Notes: generated by a model from the letters alone, not told the origin. A DNA stretch of 46,090 nt from Erwinia typographi (GCF_000773975.1 NZ_JRUQ01000042.1:1-46090), one strand, 5' to 3'; positions 16,455-25,182 are shown, numbered from the stretch's first letter. Numbers and translations: made by a program.

Positions 16455-18056
16455 TTAAGGCGCTAACCATGCATCGCGGAAACCGTTGTGCGCGCCAGCA
16501 GGGGACAGATCGACACCGTGCAATTTCTTGTTCCATGCGGTGAAGAAAGGGGCCTGCATAATGGGAATCAGAGGGAGGTCGGTCATAGCAAGTCGTTGGA
16601 AATCATGGAAATCCTGCACGCGTTTTTGCGGATCGACTTCGCTTTCGTAGCGATGAATGATCTCGTCCATCGCCGGGTTGCTGTAGCCGAAGGCGTTGGC
16701 ATAAGGCACGCCGCGCGTTTGTGCTTTCGAATCGTAAACGCGGGTCAGCCCCATCTGAGGATCGAGCATGATTCCCCACCCCTGGAACACCACATCAAAG
16801 TCGTAATCAGTGTAAATTTTGCGGGTGAAAGTCGCGTTATCCAGCGGAATGTATTGCAGTTTTACCCCTACCTTACTCAGGGACTGACGCAGGAATTCAC
16901 CGACCAGTAAAGCCTGGCTGGACGCCGGATCGGTATAAAGCCTCAGGGTGAATCGCGTCCCATCGGCCTGGCGTTTAAAGCCAATCTCATCCAGCAGCTG
17001 ATTGGCTTTATCGATATTTAGATCGTAGTGGGGCACATTATTGCTGAAATAGCGCGTCAGCGAGGAGGGAATAGCGCTGTATTCCGGTTTGCTTTGTCCA
17101 TACCAGACCGTATCAATCAGCCGCTGACGGTCGATGACATGCGCGAACGCCTGGCGTACCTTCTGTTGTTCCAGATATTTATTCCGCAGATTAAACGCCA
17201 GGAAATAGGTCTGAGCGGCATAAGAATAGCCACGAGAGTCAAAAGAAAGATTAGGGTTTTTTTTCAGTCGCGCTATATCGGCAAAGGGAACGCCAGCAAA
17301 CGGGATATAAGACACTTCACCCGATTCGAGAGCAGCGCTGCGTGCTGACGCATCTGGAATAAAACGGTAAATAAGCCGATCTAAATAAGGTTTCCCTTTA
17401 TTCCAGTAGTCCGGGTTACGGACTAACTCGACATACTGTCCACGCTCCCATTTTTGAAATTTAAACGGACCCGTGCCAATCGGTTTGGCGCTCGCGGGGT
17501 TGGTGCGGATATCCTTACCGGCAAAAATATGAGCCGGTAAAACCTGAGATTCAGCACCGTCAAACGCATTTAAAATCACCTGCGACGGGGCGCTCAGGCG
17601 AAATATGGCGGTGAGCGCATCCGGGGTTTCAACATCGGTCAAGGTGGCAAAGGTTGATCGACCGCGGGAGTGCACTTTTTTCCACACTTCAAGCGCAGAG
17701 TAACGTACGTCCTCTGACGTAAATGGCTGACCGTCATGCCATTTTACCCCTGGGCGCAGCTTAAAAGTAATGCTTTTGCCATCCGGAGAAACGCTCCACG
17801 ACTCCGCAAGATTGGGCTGCGGTTGGTAATTATCGTCATAACGTAACAGGCCGTCGAAAATGTTGGCGGAGATGGTGCGGTTGGAATATTGATTATTAAA
17901 CGTGGCGGTAAGTGAACTGGGTTCCGGATCAATTGCTACGATTAACGTGCCGCCGCGTACCGGTTGTGCTGGCGATGCGTCTTGCGCCTCTGCCGCTGTT
18001 ATCATTTGCCCAAGTGAAAAAACTATCGCCAAAAAAGTAAAAAAACGCCGAGCCAT
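16455..18056 (-). CDS. ABC transporter substrate-binding protein, family 5 (peptide/nickel/opine type)
   Basis: A 533-residue periplasmic protein. It has a Sec signal peptide (residues 1-24, ending A-E-A) and the landmarks of family 5 solute-binding proteins: GGTLIVAIDPEPSSL, LAESWSVSPDGKSITFKLRPG in two adjoining pieces, WHDGQPFTSEDV and GTGPFKF. It lacks a lipobox, so it is soluble. It is the first gene of the - operon and must supply substrate to the permeases and ATPase encoded on the + strand from 3321 to 9585; together they form a complete importer split between two convergent operons. Ribosome site GGAG is 8 bases before the ATG. Ligands of the family include peptides, glutathione, opines, nickel chelates and EDTA. 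Confidence 0.92.
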   Translation of the reverse strand: MARRFFTFLAIVFSLGQMITAAEAQDASPAQPVRGGTLIVAIDPEPSSLTATFNNQYSNRTISANIFDGLLRYDDNYQPQPNLAESWSVSPDGKSITFKLRPGVKWHDGQPFTSEDVRYSALEVWKKVHSRGRSTFATLTDVETPDALTAIFRLSAPSQVILNAFDGAESQVLPAHIFAGKDIRTNPASAKPIGTGPFKFQKWERGQYVELVRNPDYWNKGKPYLDRLIYRFIPDASARSAALESGEVSYIPFAGVPFADIARLKKNPNLSFDSRGYSYAAQTYFLAFNLRNKYLEQQKVRQAFAHVIDRQRLIDTVWYGQSKPEYSAIPSSLTRYFSNNVPHYDLNIDKANQLLDEIGFKRQADGTRFTLRLYTDPASSQALLVGEFLRQSLSKVGVKLQYIPLDNATFTRKIYTDYDFDVVFQGWGIMLDPQMGLTRVYDSKAQTRGVPYANAFGYSNPAMDEIIHRYESEVDPQKRVQDFHDFQRLAMTDLPLIPIMQAPFFTAWNKKLHGVDLSPAGAHNGFRDAWLAP

Positions 18057-18412
18057 CAGATTTTCTCCATGAATAGTAATATGCGTCGATAATATTTATT
18101 GGGAATCTGTCGATCAGGCCGATACTAGCCTTGAGAATTGGCAATCCATAAGTAACAAGTTCAGGATAATATTCCTGGATTTGGCATTAGAGATGATTTT
18201 AAAGCGATAAATAGGGCGCTGAATAAGCCGTTTTAGATAAATACCCCCCTTCAGTCAGTCATTCGTTCAGACGAGGCATACATTTTTTTCAGGCCCGATT
18301 GATGGTGAGAGATAACGTTATAAATATAATTTTTTCTTAAGTGTGGGGGGCACCAACATGACGCCGGCTCAGTGGCGTATTTATCATGCCGTAAAATCTC
18401 TAACAATGATAA
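18057..18412. promoter_or_regulatory. Upstream region of the binding-protein operon, with an imperfect palindrome
   Basis: This stretch has no gene. It must hold the promoter for the - operon. The only structured site I see is the imperfect palindrome CAGGATAATATTCCTG at 18162-18177, about 105 bases before the start codon. Its left half is the reverse complement of the TATCCTG repeat found at 3165-3192. A CCCCCC run lies at 18245-18250. No reliable -35/-10 pair was found. Confidence 0.35.
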
Positions 18413-18427
18413 ACACCGCAGCGGTGT
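18413..18427 (-). terminator. Short terminator-like hairpin after the acetyltransferase gene
   Basis: ACACCG...CGGTGT forms a 6-bp stem with a CTG loop on the - strand, directly after the stop codon of the acetyltransferase gene. It is followed by TTTATCATTGTT, a weak U-rich tail. Confidence 0.4.
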
Positions 18428-18430
18428 GAA

Positions 18431-18901
18431 TTAAAGCAGCTTATTCATATTGAAACCATTCACTCTGTAACCGTTAGATTCATAAACATGTTTTGCCCGA
18501 TCGTTGCCAGCCGCCACCCGAAGTTTAATCTGGGTAACTCCCTGCTCGCGCAGTATTTTCTCCAGCGCTTTCATTGACTCGCTGCCTAAGCCTTTCCCCT
18601 GGTATTGCGGGAAAATAGTAAAATCATAAATAAAGGCAGACTTAGACAGTGAATCAGGTCTGTACCAAAGATAGCCAGCATGATGTTGCTGCTCGGAATC
18701 GCAGTGGAAAATGCTCAGCAGAACCTGGCCGGCAGTCTTTTCACCCGCAGGAAAGCTGGCTTCGATTTCTCGTTGTGCCTGGGCGAGAGCCTCGTCTGGC
18801 GGCAGCCGATAGCTTGATGAGATCTCTTCGGCATAATCTGGTATCAGGTATTGCACGAAAGCCGAAAACTGATCGGCCGTCATCGCTTTGAAATCAATCA
18901 T
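18431..18901 (-). CDS. GNAT-family N-acetyltransferase
   Basis: A 156-residue acetyltransferase. The acetyl-CoA binding motif A is visible as IFPQYQGKGLGSESMKAL (Q/R-x-x-G-x-G/A type), preceded by the FIYDFTI beta strand. AGNDRAKHVYESNGY is the family's C-terminal motif B, near residues 130-145. The substrate is unknown; relatives acetylate amino groups of small molecules, ribosomal proteins or antibiotics. It stands as a single gene between the scavenging cluster and a run of small genes. Confidence 0.85.
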   Translation of the reverse strand: MIDFKAMTADQFSAFVQYLIPDYAEEISSSYRLPPDEALAQAQREIEASFPAGEKTAGQVLLSIFHCDSEQQHHAGYLWYRPDSLSKSAFIYDFTIFPQYQGKGLGSESMKALEKILREQGVTQIKLRVAAGNDRAKHVYESNGYRVNGFNMNKLL

Positions 18902-19283
18902 CTGTTGTCCTTTATGAAAAACGTCTTACTGTATACCACGTATATCAGACATTCGGCGATAGTGTGGTGGGAAGGCTATCACACTGAATGAGAAGAGGCT
19001 CGAATATCCGGGCTGGAAGCGTCGGTCAAGCGCAGCAGTGGGTATTGTGAGTGGCTATAATAGGGCCAGTTGGTCGCAACGGGGCATCATGGCAGGATTG
19101 ATATGAAACAAGAATGACTATGGTAAGGTAGTCTTGTGTCTCACTACCTGTTCCGTCTGGCCGCTGATGGTACGATTAAACAGTATGACGCTAATCAGTG
19201 GCCCGTGGAATCTGTTGCTGGCATCGCTCAAGGGTCTGGGTAATAAATCGGTTATAAAATGTAGATGTCTCCAGGGGCGTTAG
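18902..19283. other. Gap with a hairpin and a possible coding remnant
   Basis: No complete gene was found in this stretch. AGTGTG (18961-18966) and CACACT (18980-18985) can pair. A 35-codon frame from GTG 19136 to TAA 19241-19243 reads like protein (SHYLFRLAADGTIKQYDA), but it has no ribosome site and an upstream in-frame stop at 19124-19126. It may be a gene fragment; I do not recognise the family. Confidence 0.3.
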
Positions 19284-19511
19284 TTATTTTTGGCCTATGT
19301 ATCCGTGTATGAGTTTTTCAATCGTACCTGGCTTGTGCTCCATTACAGAGCCAATAAAATAGGTGTTCCCGTCATTAGATTTGAAAGGGTAGAGATAATA
19401 ATTTTCCTCTATCCCTTCATGAAAAAGAAAGTGGTCCTGGTAGGGGTGAGAATACTCGGCCTCAACAAACTTACCTTTATTAGTGCCGTCGATAAGAAGA
19501 AAACGTGACAT
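19284..19511 (-). CDS. Small hypothetical protein (75 aa)
   Basis: A soluble acidic 75-residue protein rich in aromatic residues (FLFHEGIEENYYLYPF). It has no signal peptide or membrane segment and no family I recognise. A GGAGG ribosome site lies 8 bases before the ATG, which supports real translation. It stands upstream of nothing obvious on its strand. Confidence 0.55.
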   Translation of the reverse strand: MSRFLLIDGTNKGKFVEAEYSHPYQDHFLFHEGIEENYYLYPFKSNDGNTYFIGSVMEHKPGTIEKLIHGYIGQK

Positions 19512-19874
19512 TTAGAGACCTCCAGTTGATTTCACATGGAGAACGTAACACATCGTGAGCATCATCACTGTTACGGATTGTGAGCCATTGGTAATGATTC
19601 GTAAAACACATTACGCAAAGCCTCCAGGCCCGCTCAGGGGGCTTCACTGCTGGGTTTTCTCTCCTGTTTACGCCCTGCCACTCCCGCCCAAAATCTCTTG
19701 TTAGCCTGGACCGATCGCCAGTGATTCATTGAGGTGGTGGAGCGGCGACAGAGGCAGTAATGACAACGTAGTGTGATGGAAAGGAGGGGACAAAAGACGC
19801 GACCCGAAGGTCGATTAGAGAGGCTTTTTTTATTGAGAAGTAACGCTACCGGCCGCAAGTCTCAGTAACAGCTT
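19512..19874. other. Intergenic stretch with hairpins, no convincing gene
   Basis: An open frame of 74 codons on the - strand (19634-19858) has the Arg/Ser/Cys-rich composition of non-coding sequence and was not accepted. AAGCCTCC (19618-19625) can pair with GGGGGCTT (19636-19643) with one G-U pair. An isolated T-run lies at 19824-19831. A small RNA is possible, but nothing here proves one. Confidence 0.3.
19791..19813 (-). terminator. UUCG-tetraloop terminator-like hairpin
   Basis: On the - strand CGACC-TTCG-GGTCG (19813-19800) is a stem capped by the very stable UUCG loop, followed by CGTCTTTTG. It lies 62 bases after the stop of the 82-residue protein gene and could end transcription of the small-gene run 20553-19875. 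Confidence 0.45.
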
Positions 19875-20123
19875 TCACTGAATCTGTTTTACATCAGGGT
19901 GCTGCTCAGTGGCGGCTTCATGGAAGATGTCGCCAAGCCAGAGCGGGATGTCATCCTGATTCATATCGTCTGGGATAGCGACGTCATAAAGCCTGGAAAA
20001 CTTCTGTTCGGACAGGTCTACCCGAAACACCAGCCAGCGATTTTGCTCTCGCCTGACGCCGATATGCCGTCCAAAAACATCGTAAATCAACATTCGATCG
20101 CCTGTAGGCTTTAATTCTTCCAC
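19875..20123 (-). CDS. Conserved small protein of unknown function (82 aa)
   Basis: A soluble protein of 82 residues from the GTG at 20123, or 72 from the ATG at 20093. The core starting MLIYDVFGRHIGVRR, followed by WLVFRVDLSEQKFSRLYDV and an acidic C-terminal half, looks like a conserved enterobacterial domain. I believe it has only a domain-of-unknown-function label. The GTG lies 2 bases after the stop of the preceding membrane peptide gene, suggesting one operon. The ATG start has AGG about 8 bases upstream and may be the true one. Confidence 0.65.
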   Translation of the reverse strand: MEELKPTGDRMLIYDVFGRHIGVRREQNRWLVFRVDLSEQKFSRLYDVAIPDDMNQDDIPLWLGDIFHEAATEQHPDVKQIQ

Positions 20124-20125
20124 TC

Positions 20126-20284
20126 TCAGCCCGCGCTTAGGCCAATCACGGCATTTACCAGCCCCGCAGCGAACAAAACCAGACCGGGTATCAGGTAGTT
20201 TTTGTCCTTTTTCTTATAAAACAGCGCCAGCAGAACCAGCCCGATAGCCAGGAGGGGAACAGCGATAATGGCAAATGTAGACAT
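20126..20284 (-). CDS. Small two-span membrane protein (52 aa)
   Basis: A 52-residue protein with two hydrophobic segments (about residues 3-20 and 31-48) joined by a basic loop, YKKKDKN. The ATG at 20284 has AAAGGAG 5-6 bases upstream, which fixes the start; the longer upstream frame overlaps the lipoprotein gene and is rejected. It begins 29 bases after the lipoprotein stop. The function is not known. Confidence 0.65.
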   Translation of the reverse strand: MSTFAIIAVPLLAIGLVLLALFYKKKDKNYLIPGLVLFAAGLVNAVIGLSAG

Positions 20285-20313
20285 GTATGCTCCTTTACAG
20301 AATGTTTTTCCGC

Positions 20314-20553
20314 TTATGCTTTGTGATCGCGCCGGTACAATGTCCACTCCTCAATGCGTTCACCGCCTGGCAGAGTGCAATAACCCGTAACGCCTTTATC
20401 CGTTGTGACCATATCCAGCTTCCCGCCCAGCTTACCACAATAGACTGAGGCCGGATTAGCCATGCCAACGGCGGGCTGCTTCGGCTCTTCTTGCCCGGTT
20501 GCGCAGGCGGCGAGCGAGGAGGTTACAGCGAGAGCGAACAGTACTTTTTTCAT
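20314..20553 (-). CDS. DUF333-family lipoprotein
   Basis: A 79-residue lipoprotein. The signal MKKVLFALAVTSSLAAC puts the lipid-bearing cysteine at position 17, and the +2 Ala predicts the outer membrane. Residues about 33-75 match the DUF333 pattern NPASVYCGKLGG...GVTGYCTLPGG...EEWTLYRRDH, with two further cysteines likely forming a disulfide. Such proteins are often labelled hemolysin-like or YoaF-like without proof. It is the first gene of a three-gene small-protein run on the - strand. Confidence 0.82.
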   Translation of the reverse strand: MKKVLFALAVTSSLAACATGQEEPKQPAVGMANPASVYCGKLGGKLDMVTTDKGVTGYCTLPGGERIEEWTLYRRDHKA

Positions 20554-20622
20554 AAACTTTTCCAGCTATAAATTTTTAGACCCAAACATCTCTTTCGGCT
20601 TTTAAACAGCAGTCTGAAATAG

Positions 20623-22044
20623 TTAGCGGGTTTGATTCACCATCGGCACCGTTTGTTCGGTGCCTTTTCCTCTTACTATCATCAGATATGTCAGCGTAAA
20701 TGACAATCCCAACGACAGCGCGACGCCCATCAGAACAAAGATAAAGTACGGGCCGATGTAGGCGGGCAGGCTGAAAATGCTCGACAGAATATAGCCATAC
20801 AGCCGCACGCCAAAGAAGGCGATAAAGGCAGACGCCACCGAGCTGCTGATAGTTGTGGCAATAAAAGCCTTTTTGTAGCGGGTCAGTACGCCGAACAGGG
20901 CCGGCTCGGTGATCCCCAATAGTCCTGAAATCGCCGCCGAAAGCACCACGGATTTTTGTTCACGGGTTTTAACGTGGAAATAGATCGCAAAGGTCGACCC
21001 GGCAATCGCCATGTTGGCCATAAACATCATTGGCATCAGCATATCCCAGCCCCGATCGGTAAAGTTCTGCAGTGCGATCGGCGTCATGGCGTGATGCATA
21101 CCGGTAAGAATAGCGACCGGGCGGATGGCGCCGACAATAAAGCCCGCGAAGACCGCTGAAACATCGAACAATCCCTGAATGCCGAACGCCAGCAGTTTAC
21201 CGAGATAAATGCCCACCGGGCCGATCAGCGTCAGAGAAACCAGCGCCGTAATAAATAAGGTCAGCGTTGGCGTGAATACGGTTTTCAGCACCTCCGGCAT
21301 AATTTTATCCACCCAGCGATGGATATAGCTCAGTGCCAGCACTGAGAAAATTACCGGGATCACGCTGGCTGAATAGTTGAAAACGGGTACTGGCAGCACC
21401 TCCATAAAATGGAGCGCGGTCGGTGCGCCTGCGGCGTGGCTGGCGAGCGCTTTAGCGGCATCAATAAGCGTCGGGTACATCAGGCAGGCCGCGACGGCGG
21501 CGGCGAGATAGTCGTTCGTTTTGAAGATCCTCGCTGCGGACACCGCGAGGAAAAAGGGCAGGAAGTAGAAAACGCCGCTGGCGATCAAATCAATGATCAT
21601 CACCGTTTCGCTTTTTGCCGAGATAATCTTTAGCGCAATCAGCCCAGCCAGCAAACCTTTAATCATTCCCGCGCCCGCAATTGCCGGAACGATCGGCCCG
21701 AACACGCCGGAAACCGTATCCATAAACAGGGAGATGAGGCTCTTGCGACCTTTAGTGGCAACGTTTCCTGCTGTGCCTGCGGTCGCTTCCAGCAGTGGCG
21801 CGATTGCCTCATACCAGACGTTCACCTTCGGGCCAATGATGATCTGAACCTGATCGCTCTGGCTTTGCGCGCCTAAAACGCCCGGCAGATTTTTAATCTC
21901 ATCCCACGAGACTTTATTTTCGTCGACTAAATCAAATCGCAGGCGCGTCATGCAATGCCAGACCTTATTAATGTTTTCTTTACCGCCAACCAATTTAATG
22001 ACGGACTGCATTGTTTCACTCTTCACTCTCGAACTCCGTGACAA
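20623..22044 (-). CDS. PTS permease, EIIB-EIIC (glucose/sucrose/beta-glucoside superfamily)
   Basis: A 473-residue protein. Residues 10-85 are an EIIB domain with phosphorylation Cys31 in WHCMTRLRFDL. The rest is a ten-span EIIC domain with the GITEPALFGV motif and a PAIAGAGMIKG N-terminal segment. There is no EIIA domain, so it should draw phosphate from a separate EIIA such as Crr. The sugar is unknown; the divergent dehydratase-like gene and the GntR regulator beyond it suggest a sugar whose phosphate or acid product needs dehydration. The promoter lies in the divergent gap 22045-22340. Confidence 0.9.
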   Translation of the reverse strand: MSRSSRVKSETMQSVIKLVGGKENINKVWHCMTRLRFDLVDENKVSWDEIKNLPGVLGAQSQSDQVQIIIGPKVNVWYEAIAPLLEATAGTAGNVATKGRKSLISLFMDTVSGVFGPIVPAIAGAGMIKGLLAGLIALKIISAKSETVMIIDLIASGVFYFLPFFLAVSAARIFKTNDYLAAAVAACLMYPTLIDAAKALASHAAGAPTALHFMEVLPVPVFNYSASVIPVIFSVLALSYIHRWVDKIMPEVLKTVFTPTLTLFITALVSLTLIGPVGIYLGKLLAFGIQGLFDVSAVFAGFIVGAIRPVAILTGMHHAMTPIALQNFTDRGWDMLMPMMFMANMAIAGSTFAIYFHVKTREQKSVVLSAAISGLLGITEPALFGVLTRYKKAFIATTISSSVASAFIAFFGVRLYGYILSSIFSLPAYIGPYFIFVLMGVALSLGLSFTLTYLMIVRGKGTEQTVPMVNQTR

Positions 22045-22340
22045 AAGTGTTTGTCTGATGGGAATGTAGTGTAGTGACGGTGTTTTTTAAAAACAAACCA
22101 ATAAAATCAGATGTTCATCACATAACTTCATTTTAAAGCCACCTGGAAAGCTGCTTGAGGTGAATTGGTACGGTTTTATTGAATAATTGGCTACGCTTCC
22201 AGACCAAAATAAAGTGATTAATTTATGCTTTACAAGCAGGTTAAAAATACGGTGAAATAACATCAATACGCTTATTCCCTTTGCCATTTCATTCTGCTGG
22301 CAAGGCAGACTTTCATTATTAAAAGTATTAAGGATTGATC
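22045..22340. promoter_or_regulatory. Divergent control region, PTS gene and dehydratase-like gene
   Basis: An AT-rich gap of 296 bases must carry both promoters. ATCACA near 22108 is a half-site of the CRP consensus, and AATTGG occurs twice, either side of a T-rich stretch near 22160-22190. Neither is strong enough to call. The GntR protein encoded at 23537-24247 is the likely regulator. Confidence 0.3.
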
Positions 22341-23540
22341 ATGCAGCCTGTGCTGATTACCAATATTTCCTGCCAGATAACGCGCCCGGACCGCCATAAT
22401 TTAGTCGTGGTGAGAATTGAAACCGATAGCGGCGTTTTCGGCCTGGGCTGTGCGACCTTCCAGCAGCGTCCGCTGGCGGTCAAACTGATGGTTGATGAAT
22501 ACCTGAAGCCGTTGCTGATCGGCCGGGATGCTAATCACATCGAAGATTTGTGGCAGATGATGATGGTTAACGCTTACTGGCGCAATGGTCCGGTGATCAA
22601 CAACGCTATTGCGGGCATTGATATGGCGCTGTGGGATATCAAAGGCAAGCTGGCGAATATGCCGCTCTACCATCTGTTTGGCGGCAAATCGAAAGATGTC
22701 GTGACCGCATACAGTCACGCTGCCGGAGAAACGCTGGATGAGCTCTATAAAGAAGTGGAGCGCCTGCTGTCTGAAGGCTACCGGCATATCCGCTGCCAGC
22801 TGGGTTTCTATGGCGGCACCGCGCGTGATTTTCACAGTTCGCGCACGCCGACAGTCGGCGCCTATTACGATCAGGATCAGTATATGGATAACACGCTGGC
22901 GATGTTCAAAGCGCTGCGTGCCAAATACGCTAACCAGTTTCACATTCTGCACGACGTTCACGAGCGTTTGTTCCCGCAGCAGGCTGTGCAGTTTGCGAAA
23001 GCCGTCGAACAGTACCGGCCTTACTTTATTGAAGATATTCTGCCGCCGGATCAAAACGAATGGCTGGCGCAGATCCGCAGCCAGACTGCGGTGCCGCTGG
23101 CGACCGGAGAGTTGTTTAACAATCCGGCGGAGTGGAAAGATCTGATAGTTAATCGCCGTATCGATTTCATCCGCTGTCACGTTTCACAAATCGGCGGCAT
23201 CACGCCGGCGCTGAAACTGGCGCATTTTTGCCAAAGTTTTGGCGTGCGTCTGGCCTGGCACTGTCCGCCGGATATGACGCCGATCGGGGCAGCGGTTAAT
23301 ACGCATCTGAATATTCATCTGCATAATGCCGCTATTCAGGAGTTTGTCGCTTATCCGGCCAACACGCAGCTGGTCTTTCCTGGCGCACGGGCACCGGAGA
23401 ACGGCTATTTTTATCCCTGTGAAGAAGCGGGGATCGGCGTGGGCTTTGATCAGCAGGTTGCCGCCGGGTTCCCGCTGGTGTATCGCCCGCATGAGTGGAC
23501 GCAAAGCCGGCTGCCCAACGGCGCGATCCACACGCCTTAA
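22341..23540 (+). CDS. RspA/mannonate dehydratase-like enolase-superfamily enzyme
   Basis: A 399-residue protein. The magnesium ligands are Asp205 (HDVHER), Glu231 (IEDI) and Glu257 (GELF). His207, in the D-x-H motif, corresponds to the catalytic His212 of mannonate dehydratase, and a second His lies in [24 protein letters not shown] and the C-terminal [18 protein letters not shown] segment are typical of the RspA/ManD group. Members dehydrate sugar acids such as D-mannonate or D-gluconate, and some are almost inactive. ATG 22341 is chosen, with AAGGA upstream; a TTG at 22335 is an alternative. The gene ends in a 4-base overlap with the convergent regulator gene. The pairing with a PTS is uncommon for sugar-acid catabolism. 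Confidence 0.88.
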   Translation: MQPVLITNISCQITRPDRHNLVVVRIETDSGVFGLGCATFQQRPLAVKLMVDEYLKPLLIGRDANHIEDLWQMMMVNAYWRNGPVINNAIAGIDMALWDIKGKLANMPLYHLFGGKSKDVVTAYSHAAGETLDELYKEVERLLSEGYRHIRCQLGFYGGTARDFHSSRTPTVGAYYDQDQYMDNTLAMFKALRAKYANQFHILHDVHERLFPQQAVQFAKAVEQYRPYFIEDILPPDQNEWLAQIRSQTAVPLATGELFNNPAEWKDLIVNRRIDFIRCHVSQIGGITPALKLAHFCQSFGVRLAWHCPPDMTPIGAAVNTHLNIHLHNAAIQEFVAYPANTQLVFPGARAPENGYFYPCEEAGIGVGFDQQVAAGFPLVYRPHEWTQSRLPNGAIHTP

Positions 23541-24247
23541 GTCTGGCGGAAGGCCAGATTGTCCTGATTGAACGGGATGACGTAGGTACAGGAATAATCG
23601 ATATCTACAATATCACTGAACGCATACACCCGGCCGCCCTGCAAAATACCTCTGTTGGTAATATGCATGGCGGGGATACCTTTTTTACAGCCCAGCGTCT
23701 GCGCCTGTTCTTTACTGACGGTCACTGCCTGATAGCGGGTGAGCGAGTGTGAAATGGCGTAGCCTTTGCTCAACACATATTGCTGGATCGAGTGCTCAAT
23801 GGTTTTTTGATTCAGATCGGCAAACCCTTCTGCTGGCATTCGCGAGTATTCAATCTGCACATTGCGCTGATTAATGCGGCGTAAGCGGGTAAATGCCCAG
23901 ATAAAATCGTCGGTGGTTAATCCGAAAACCTGCTGCTCTTCTTTGTCCGGCCGCCGCTTGTGCAGTTCAAGCATTTTGAAGCTGATGTCAGCGAATTTCT
24001 TTTCGGTAATCGAGTTGTACACCAGCGGATTGCTGCTGACGCCGGGATTAATATAAATCCCCGATCCCTGAACGATACGCACCGCGCCGATACTCACCAT
24101 TTTCTCCAGCGCCTTGCGCACGGTAAAGCGCGATACCGCATATTCCTCCGCCAGCTGGCGCTCCGGGGGTAATTTTTCAGGTAAAGACCCGCTGTGCTGA
24201 TAAATCTTGCTCAGCAAATCCTGAGCGATAAATTCACTTTTTTTCAT
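23537..24247 (-). CDS. GntR-family regulator with UTRA domain
   Basis: A 236-residue repressor or activator. The winged helix-turn-helix occupies residues about 5-70 ([22 protein letters not shown] is split here as [11 protein letters not shown] and [11 protein letters not shown]), followed by a UTRA ligand-binding domain ([20 protein letters not shown] region to the end). UTRA regulators usually sense the sugar phosphate or acid of their own locus, so it probably controls the PTS and dehydratase-like genes. The start is uncertain: the in-frame ATG at 24286 adds 13 residues, and neither has a clear ribosome site. The shorter one fits the family better. Confidence 0.88.
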   Translation of the reverse strand: MKKSEFIAQDLLSKIYQHSGSLPEKLPPERQLAEEYAVSRFTVRKALEKMVSIGAVRIVQGSGIYINPGVSSNPLVYNSITEKKFADISFKMLELHKRRPDKEEQQVFGLTTDDFIWAFTRLRRINQRNVQIEYSRMPAEGFADLNQKTIEHSIQQYVLSKGYAISHSLTRYQAVTVSKEQAQTLGCKKGIPAMHITNRGILQGGRVYAFSDIVDIDYSCTYVIPFNQDNLAFRQT

Positions 24248-24491
24248 CGGCGATGATGTCGGTTCGGAAAAAGGGTATTTGAACATGCTGGCAGCGGGGA
24301 GGGCAAACGGCTGGTTTTATTGTTGCAGAGAAAGGAGGGCGCGAATGCCACTCGTTGGTGCTAACAAATCTTCTGTTATTTCAGCCTTTTTGGTCAATTT
24401 TACCTCTCGCTGGTTAAGGAGAGAACGCTGCTATAATACTCACCAGGTGGAACATACCCTCTGCCGCAAACACAAAAGCAGGATGAGCGTA

Positions 24492-25028
24492 ATGTATACA
24501 AAATCAGAGCGACTGACTATGCGGCCCGTTACAACATCAGATGTTGATAACCTCTTTAGTATTTATGGTGATCCAGCCACGAATACTTTTAACCCCGCGG
24601 GTCCTTATGCTGACCTTGCTCATGCAAAAACAGTCCTGGCCCGCTGGATAACTCACTGGGAGAAACATGCTTTTGGTCCCTGGGCCATTTCATTGCGTGA
24701 AGCACCAGAAAAAGTCATTGGATTTGGCGGATTGAGCATTAGCATTTACGCCGGTATCACCATTAACAATCTTGGATACCGTTTTTCACCTGATGTATGG
24801 GGGAAGGGGCTGGCAACCGAATTTTCTCTCTGCGCCATCAATTACGGTTTTGACCAACTCAAACTTAATGAGATATCCGGTATTGTCAGGCGAAATCATC
24901 TGGCATCGCAAAAAGTTTTGTCCAAAGCTGGATTGAAATATCTTCGGGAAGTTGATGATGTCGCTAACGCACCGCCCAGTTTGCTGTTTAATCTCACCCT
25001 TAATGAGTGGCGTAGTAAGCGATTGTAG
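24492..25028 (+). CDS. RimJ/RimL-type GNAT acetyltransferase
   Basis: A 178-residue acetyltransferase beginning YTKSERLTMRPVTTSD, the usual N-terminal pattern of ribosomal-protein-type acetyltransferases. The acetyl-CoA site is in NLGYRFSPDVWGKGLATEF, and the N-H-L-A-S-Q-K-V-L-S-K-A-G-L motif (about residues 137-150) closes the fold. The ATG at 24492 follows AGGA by 8 bases; the ATG at 24483 is an alternative. A TATAAT at 24432-24437 may be its -10 element. Target unknown. Confidence 0.85.
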   Translation: MYTKSERLTMRPVTTSDVDNLFSIYGDPATNTFNPAGPYADLAHAKTVLARWITHWEKHAFGPWAISLREAPEKVIGFGGLSISIYAGITINNLGYRFSPDVWGKGLATEFSLCAINYGFDQLKLNEISGIVRRNHLASQKVLSKAGLKYLREVDDVANAPPSLLFNLTLNEWRSKRL

Positions 25029-25147
25029 CTTGCACAAGCCTGCCTTTTCGACGTTAACCCTGGATCGTCGATCGAGATTACTTTGCTGAACTTTTGGCCG
25101 ATCTCCCCAATGCAGGATAATCACGAATGCCGCTACGTCTGATTTAG

Positions 25148-25172
25148 AAAAAGCTTGTGGGATTATGGCTTT
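25148..25172 (-). terminator. Weak terminator after the tRNA pair
   Basis: On the - strand AAAGC (25172-25168) pairs with GCTTT (25154-25150), continuing into a T-run, 11 bases past the CCA end of tRNA-Gly. The stem is short, so the call is tentative. Confidence 0.35.
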
Positions 25173-25182
25173 AATGAGGCTC

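Noticed and set aside
3321..18056. Cluster read as an EDTA/NTA degradation locus
   Set aside because: The LLM enzymes and importer type would fit, but SfnB/DszC-type enzymes and the rhodanese favour sulfur; kept only as an alternative.
18961..18985. AGTGTG/CACACT hairpin as a terminator
   Set aside because: Stem of only 6 bp, 13-base loop, no T-run and no gene ending there.
19634..19858. 74-codon open frame on the - strand
   Set aside because: Composition is Arg/Ser/Cys-rich like translated non-coding DNA; no ribosome site or known family.
22401..23180. Long open frame (259 codons) on the - strand opposite the dehydratase-like gene
   Set aside because: It mirrors the third-position G+C pattern of the real gene, has no ribosome site and no family character.
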